From Macrotrachela quadricornifera (Eukaryota > Rotifera > Eurotatoria > Philodinida > Philodinidae), in NCBI GenBank assembly GCA_022393335.1, contig JAJEKB010001448.1, positions 716,561 through 780,560 of the forward strand: a DNA stretch of 64,000 nucleotides, written 5' to 3'. The notes under the pieces were generated by a model. It was not told where the DNA came from. It ran no database searches and worked only from the letters and a program-made list of their open reading frames with translations. Below are positions 58,951-64,000 of this stretch, in pieces; the first letter of the stretch is position 1; the number at the start of each line of letters is the position of its first letter. The position numbers and the translations under genes were made by a program.

Positions 58951-61454
58951 TTTAGGTGTTCAAGCCCTTCAAGGCTCATCTTTTGACAATAGATAGACCT
59001 CAATGAGCTATGAAAAATCTCAAAAGGATTCATACCATCGCGCCTTTATTCCTGAGATATCGTATTCTCAAGATACATAGAAAATGAGAGAGTAAAATGG
59101 AAAATTATTGTTGTTGGAGAATAGTAGAGTATTAGGGTAGAAAATTTTATCAATAACACATCTACTCGTTGTTCATCAACTCATAGATTGCTCAAAATTC
59201 CTCATTTTATCGGTGATATCGTTATAAATCATAAAACAGTGCTTCATGAAAGGGGAATAATGATACATTATCGATTATATTACTTTCCGTTTTCTTCGCT
59301 GGCAGGCCACCATGTTTTGGTGATAAATGTTATATACTCACATTCTTTCTACCACGCTCTTCTAGTTTCATTCTCCTCTTGTTCTCTTTTATCTTTAATT
59401 TGCACTGTGTCACTGTTTTTCTTTTCATTCGACTATATACAATATACAAGTGAGATACAAGCAAGCAGTTGATATCAGTTTTTCTGGTCTCTACTTCGAA
59501 AAGATCAATCCAATAAATGTTGTGAAGGTTTTCGCTGATCGAATATTGAACTTATTGTCTTCCACTCTTTCGAACATTTCTATCAATACTGCTCTCACGG
59601 ATCGTGAATTACCAATAGTCACTCGCACTCCTTCGAAGTCGAAACAACCCTCGATTATGAGTCGGTTGACAGCGAATTGATCAATGAGGTAGAGTACAAA
59701 GATGAAGATAAAGCTAAAGATGCGTTCGATCTCGATTGGAATAGCGATCAAGAGGACGAGGAGAAGGTGTTGTACAAAGAATTTTCACTTGATTACATGA
59801 TCAAGGCAGTCAATTTCTATGATGAGATCAATCCAGTGACTGGAAAACGAAAGTGACGATGGGAAACAGAGAAACATCAGTTTCGACATATCCCACGCCA
59901 AAACTATCTTGCACGGTTTTGCCATTATCTTGAGAAACATGGAACGAAGAAGTAAAAGCTCAACAAAATTGATGATCATGTATTTGATATGTTTGAACAT
60001 GCTCAGAAAAAGGCTTGCCCGTGTACGATATTGATCTTCGTCGATGAGCTTTTAAAAAAGCCATGGATGAGTCTTTATACAATTTCGTGACTTCAAGCTA
60101 CTGGCTGTACACTTTCAAATACAAACACAATATGTATATCCTAAAAGCAGACCAAGATAAGAAAGAGAGGCTTTTACAAGTTTTAGACCTTTGAATTTTC
60201 GCAAATCTTCAGTTTCTCCAAAAATATTTTGAGGCCACACTTACTGAAGCTATGTGTTCCTTACGGATCGTGATGAAGCGCCAAACGGAAAGTCAGGAAA
60301 TGATCACAACTTCGGTCAATCAGTTTGTGGCCAATGTTCGCAAGCTTTTGCCGAAATATACAGCTGACAAGGTTATTAACACGGATCAAAATGGAATTCA
60401 ACTAGAATTGTATTCTACTTGCGCGTTGAACAACAAGAGGAAGAAGATTACAGTTGGATCTGTTCGCTCTATAAATGCCACCACCCATAGCTACATAGTG
60501 CAACCAACAATCACACTAGATGCTCATCTTCTCTCGCCAATCTATCTTTGTTTGAAGAAAGCCAAAGGGCATATGAGCGAGAATGTTCTCTTTCCATCAC
60601 TTGATCAACGCAAGAAGTTTCTACTTATCTCGGACTGTTGGGAAGGACAGACGCACGGAAAAGAATTATACGATCACATTCTGGAATGCACAAGGCTTGA
60701 AATACGGAGAAAAACGACGGATCAAATTCAGCTAGTGGATGTCTTTTACAACAGACAAATGAAAGTAGTTTCTCGTCAGCTATATGATCATGTGTTGCTC
60801 GATGAGCTTGATATTAACATGAGCGAACGTCATAATATCATTCGTCTCACGTCTCTTAATCATAATCAACTGTCTTCTAAAGTTTTTTTTGGGATTATCC
60901 AATTCGCACGATACATTATTGGTTACACAGCTAATCATCCAGGGTTCTTCAAAACTGTAGCTAAAGTGTGTTTCTCGTTTGACACTACAATATGTGCTGC
61001 GTCTCCATGTGATATGGATCCTTTCATCCGCTACAGCTGGTGCCACAAACCACTATATTTCAATCACTTTTTTCTAAACTATTCCTTTCACTGATTTTCT
61101 TTCGTAAAACTTCTGTAGTTTATAACGATATCACCGATAAAATGAAGAATTTTGAGCAATCTATGAGTTTATGAACAATGAGTGAATGTGTTACTGATAA
61201 AATCTCATCTAACTTCTAATTCGAAGTCAGTTGCACGAGCAGTGCATGAAACTAATAAAATTCTTTACCCTAATATTCTACTATTCTCCAACATCAATAA
61301 TTTTCCATTTTACTCTCTCATTTTCTATGTAACTTAAAAATGCGATATCTCAGGAATAAAGGTGCGAGGACATGAATCCTTTTGGAATTTTTCATAGCTC
61401 ATTGAGGTCTATATACTGTCAAAAGATGAGTCTTGAAGGGCTTGAGCACCTAAA
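58951..61454 (+). mobile_element. pogo/Tigger-like DNA transposon, copy 2
   Basis: Terminal inverted repeats start TTTAGGTGTTCAAGCCCTTC on the left and end as the inverse of TTTAGGTGCTCAAGCCCTTC on the right, continuing for over 300 bp. TA dinucleotides at 58949-58950 and 61455-61456 fit a TA duplication. The element starts 12 bp after the stop codon of the LDLa-EGF-7TM gene, in the same orientation. Confidence 0.85.
59240..61094 (+). pseudogene. pogo/Tigger-like transposase, mostly intact 3' half
   Basis: The last 280 codons (60252-61094) are open. They show the catalytic blocks VINTDQNGIQLEL, LLISDCWEGQTHG and IQLVDVFYNRQMK (three Asp) and a C-terminal segment with Cys and HHF-type residues. 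The 5' half has a CENP-B-type DNA-binding region (HVFDMFEHA, DIDLRR, AMDESLYNFVTSSYWL) but is interrupted by stops and frameshifts, so the gene is probably dead. Confidence 0.8.
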
Positions 61455-61505
61455 TATGTTCGCTCGTTAGCTAGAATTTAAAGATCTTTAAAACAAAAGT
61501 AATTA

Positions 61506-61622
61506 TTAATTATCAATCTCGAATAAATGATTGAAAATACGATTGCTACTATTCAATACAGCCACATGAATTGGATAGCTACCAGTGTCGCTTTGTAACC
61601 ATAAACGAGCATGATTACTAGT
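61506..61622 (-). pseudogene. Orphan last exon, ankyrin-like fragment
   Basis: An acceptor (ATTTTAG) is followed by 38 open codons and a stop. The peptide includes LWLQSDTGSYPIHVAVLNSS, with the TGxxPIHVAVLN pattern of an ankyrin repeat. I cannot find a matching upstream donor or exon, perhaps because the adjoining transposon insertion or decay removed it. Could also be the end of a gene with long introns. Confidence 0.4.
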
Positions 61623-62765
61623 CTAAAATTCCATTAATGCAAAAGATTAATCCTTTACTAACTACAATCACAAATATAGAAAAGTTAGTTAGTAAACAGT
61701 ACCAATACAATTATGTTGACAATATAAATTGAAATAACATGTATGTAAAAAAATTGAACTAAGCATTTAATTTAATACAATATTTAAGAATATTGATATG
61801 AGTAATTTCATATTATATATCATGATCATCAATATGTTTAACAACGATATATGAATAACTTTCAATGTGTCGATCATCATTGATTAGCTTTTTGTAAACA
61901 TTTGCATTTTTCTTCATTTGCAAGCTTTTTGAATATACTAGGAAAACAAATATTTCCTTATTTAATTAGATTCTTTTTTAGTTCTTTCGAATTTGTGAAC
62001 AAAGATACAATGTAAGAAGATGACAACAATAGTAAACATCAGAAAAATATTCCATTCTCAATGAATTATTATATCATTCAGAATTGATCATGAATATAGA
62101 AATATTTCATAAAAAAACTCATCTATTTACTACAAATGTGTGCTATATGATGTGTCATCAATCTGCAAAAATCATCAATTATATTATGTTCTATTTAATA
62201 AATGTTAAGTGCCTTTTCACATGAAGAATATCTTACATGTTAATTTGTATGACTGATCTAATTGATACGGTACCATCAATAATGACCATATCAAAATGTT
62301 GCTGATACGACGCAGTACTAATCCATTTTGATATCTTTGTAAAAATTTTCGTTTAAATCCTTTCCTATATTAAACTACTCAACTTAATTATAAAAAGAAT
62401 TCATTTACTCTAATCTTTTCTATTACTAAAAAAGAATTTGATATGTTCATTTCATAATATTTATTAGTTTTCTTTAATACCATGAAAAATGGTTTTGCTA
62501 GCTCTTTGTTAGTTTTTTCTTTTTTAATTTGAAAAATATGAGAACAATTCGTTTTTATAAGATATATTTTTTGATATGAAGAATTTTATCCAATAAATAT
62601 TGTAATTTCATCAATTACATATCATTTCAAAGATAAAATGTTTCTTAATTATAAACGTCAATCGAATTCATTTTCTCCTATGAAAGGTCAGGACTTTTAA
62701 TCCTATTTTTATTTGAAGCATTCTGTACAATTCTAATTCACTTCTCAATCTAGTATATTGATAAA

Positions 62766-62870
62766 TTATAATTGTAAATATTGTGCCATTGTTTGTTGAT
62801 GTTCTACAATCATCATCTGAAAATTAAAGCGATTTACAGAACGATAAATTCTTCGATAGTGTTGTAATGC
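62766..62870 (-). pseudogene. Orphan last exon, unknown protein
   Basis: An acceptor (GATTTAG) is followed by 34 open codons ending in TAA. The peptide includes HYRRIYRSVNRFNFQMM and ends AQYLQL. Charged and glutamine-rich, it looks coding in composition. No upstream exon was found; domain not recognised. Confidence 0.35.
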
Positions 62871-63304
62871 CTAAATCATTCAATTGTTTTGAAAAATATT
62901 TTCTCAATTATGTATTAAAAGCTAATCTGTAAATACTTGAGCAGCTTATGAAATACAAAAGAAAATTTCTCTTTATCTTTTTTACTAAATTGGTAGAATA
63001 TATGTTAAACAACCGTGTATATTTTTTATTCTACAATGAATATTAACATCCGGTGAAGTGGAAAACTCATTTTCTCGAACATCATCAATAGGCTTTTCTT
63101 CTCATTTGCCTTTAAAATGAATCGATGTCGGAAATTTGATGATCGGAACATACAACACGATTTTGCTACTAACTATTGACAAGCAAAATAAAAGAATGAG
63201 AGAAAAAGAAAATGCAAAAAAAAAAAGAAACTGAAGAGGGTATTGATATAAAATCACTCAAACATTTTGTTCATTTACATTCTTCGAGAAAGACGAAAAA
63301 AACA

Positions 63305-63706
63305 ATGTCATTCGAAACTATCGATCAACTTAATCGAGATTTTGAACAGTATTATAATAATGGACAAATTAAAGAAGCTATTGCTACATATGCAAATGAT
63401 GCTCGAGTTTTTGCTACTGATAAACAAATTTATCAAGGTTTAAATCAAATTGAAAAATATTATTCGAATGCAAGAGATAATGGAAATACAAATGTTAATT
63501 TACATACACAACAAGTTATTCAATGTGGTTCAGATTATCTTATTGAAATCAGGTTTCTATATTACTAAATTATTTTTTTCATGATCATTCTTTTTTTTTG
63601 TCTTTTATTTAGTACTTATCAACTAAATAATGATGGAGGAAATTACGTTGTCATCTGGAGAAAAGATGGTCAACAATGGAAAAAAATTATTGACATATTC
63701 AATTAA
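63305..63706 (+). CDS. SnoaL/DUF4440-like small protein (2 exons)
   Basis: Exons 63305-63552 and 63613-63706 join across a 60-bp intron to give 113 residues. The protein begins MSFETIDQLNRDFEQYYNNG and ends VVIWRKDGQQWKKIIDIFN, a pattern typical of the NTF2-like/ketosteroid-isomerase fold (DUF4440 or SnoaL-like) in which one monomer is a cone-shaped pocket. Members act as small hydrolases or isomerases, or as binding proteins. A longer open frame upstream starts at 63212, but the leader is Lys-rich and unlike the family, so I chose the inner ATG. A poly-A signal AATAAA follows at 63709. Confidence 0.75.
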
Positions 63707-63879
63707 ACAATAAAATCATTTTTAACTTTATTTCCTGTAGTGACATTTCAATTGTTCATTTATACTTTAGATTTTCTCAAATGATTTTATTAATTATAAT
63801 AACCTATAGAATTTAATTTAACAAAATAAATTGTCATCCGACTGTTTCCTTTAACATCAATTTCTCACCGAAATTCAAA

Positions 63880-64000
63880 TTAATATCTATTTTTTAAAGC
63901 TAAAGCAAAATATTCTAGAACTTGAATTTTTTCTCTTTCATTAGTTGAATTCATTCTTGAAGCAACATTAACTGTATCACTTCCATATATTATAAAACAA
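63880..64000 (-). CDS. Class III adenylate/guanylate cyclase, 3' end (partial)
   Basis: The minus-strand frame running off the window edge reads IIYGSDTVNVASRMNSTNER then EKIQVLEYFALALKNRY and a stop. YG.DTVNVASRM.ST....KIQV is the conserved C-terminal block of class III nucleotide cyclase catalytic domains, which make cAMP or cGMP. The segment after KIQV is unlike the usual family sequence, and the protein ends soon after the domain. One inserted Ser (GSDTV) differs from the usual GDTV. The rest lies outside the window, so activity and partner domains cannot be judged; it might be a pseudogene. Confidence 0.6.
   Translation of the reverse strand, partial: CFIIYGSDTVNVASRMNSTNEREKIQVLEYFALALKNRY

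Larger units (their letters stand above)
61455..63304. other. Intergenic region with two orphan exon-like fragments
   Basis: Apart from the two fragments at 61506-61622 and 62766-62870 I see no gene. The rest is AT-rich. An open frame extends from 63212, but the SnoaL-like product most likely starts at 63305. Confidence 0.4.

Noticed and set aside
63212..63304. Upstream extension of the SnoaL-like protein
   Set aside because: The Lys-rich leader is unlike the family and the ATG at 63305 gives the usual length.
1..64000. tRNA and rRNA genes
   Set aside because: I looked for T-loop and anticodon-arm patterns and rRNA cores on both strands and found none I could support.

Overview
The window is AT-rich metazoan nuclear DNA. 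Its genes carry short GT-AG introns (mostly 50-90 bp), and many are secreted or membrane proteins. The combination points to a bdelloid rotifer (Adineta/Rotaria-like). It includes an ADP-ribosyltransferase fused to TPR repeats, a giant LDLa-EGF-7TM receptor, a divergent rhodopsin-type receptor, several genes of bacterial or fungal character that carry introns, and a varied set of decayed DNA transposons. The species assignment is inference; no rRNA, tRNA or mitochondrial marker was seen.

Layout. 1.6-2.9 kb: a secreted cyclophilin of bacterial-like type, broken only by a 400-N gap that looks artificial. 4.8-18.6 kb: three copies of an unrecognised Gly-rich mini-gene of about 60-70 residues, each with one intron and the same TATA-like promoter, plus a 7TM receptor. 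The two right-hand mini-gene copies lie in a segmental duplication that once also contained the receptor; one receptor copy is a deleted pseudogene. 6.9-8.1 kb: inverted remnants with a SWIM zinc finger, probably from a MULE-like element. 19.4-29.1 kb: a transposon-rich stretch with a Tc1/mariner element complete to its TIRs and TA duplications, a 1-kb foldback element with a nested insertion, a small palindrome, and a Helitron-like element carrying a 35-bp minisatellite. 31.4-35.0 kb: a 12-exon calpain without EF-hands.

36.2-42.8 kb: four compact genes of non-animal flavour: a small secreted M15-like peptidase, a glutathione-FDH-like zinc alcohol dehydrogenase, a short-chain dehydrogenase and a secreted multicopper oxidase (laccase type). 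45.1-47.3 and 58.9-61.5 kb: two diverged copies of one pogo/Tigger-like transposon. Between them lie the intronless ART-TPR gene and a two-exon gene for a receptor of about 1,626 residues with LDLa, EGF and 7TM domains; the second transposon begins just after that gene's stop codon. 61.5-64.0 kb: two orphan exon-like fragments, a small SnoaL/DUF4440-like protein, and the 3' end of a class III nucleotide cyclase that runs off the window.

The genes do not form an operon or one pathway. The strongest candidates for something undescribed are the three-copy Gly-rich mini-gene family with its conserved core promoter, the secreted M15-like peptidase, and the LDLa-EGF-7TM receptor. Exon joins were worked out by hand from splice signals and reading frame; none is supported here by transcript data or database search.
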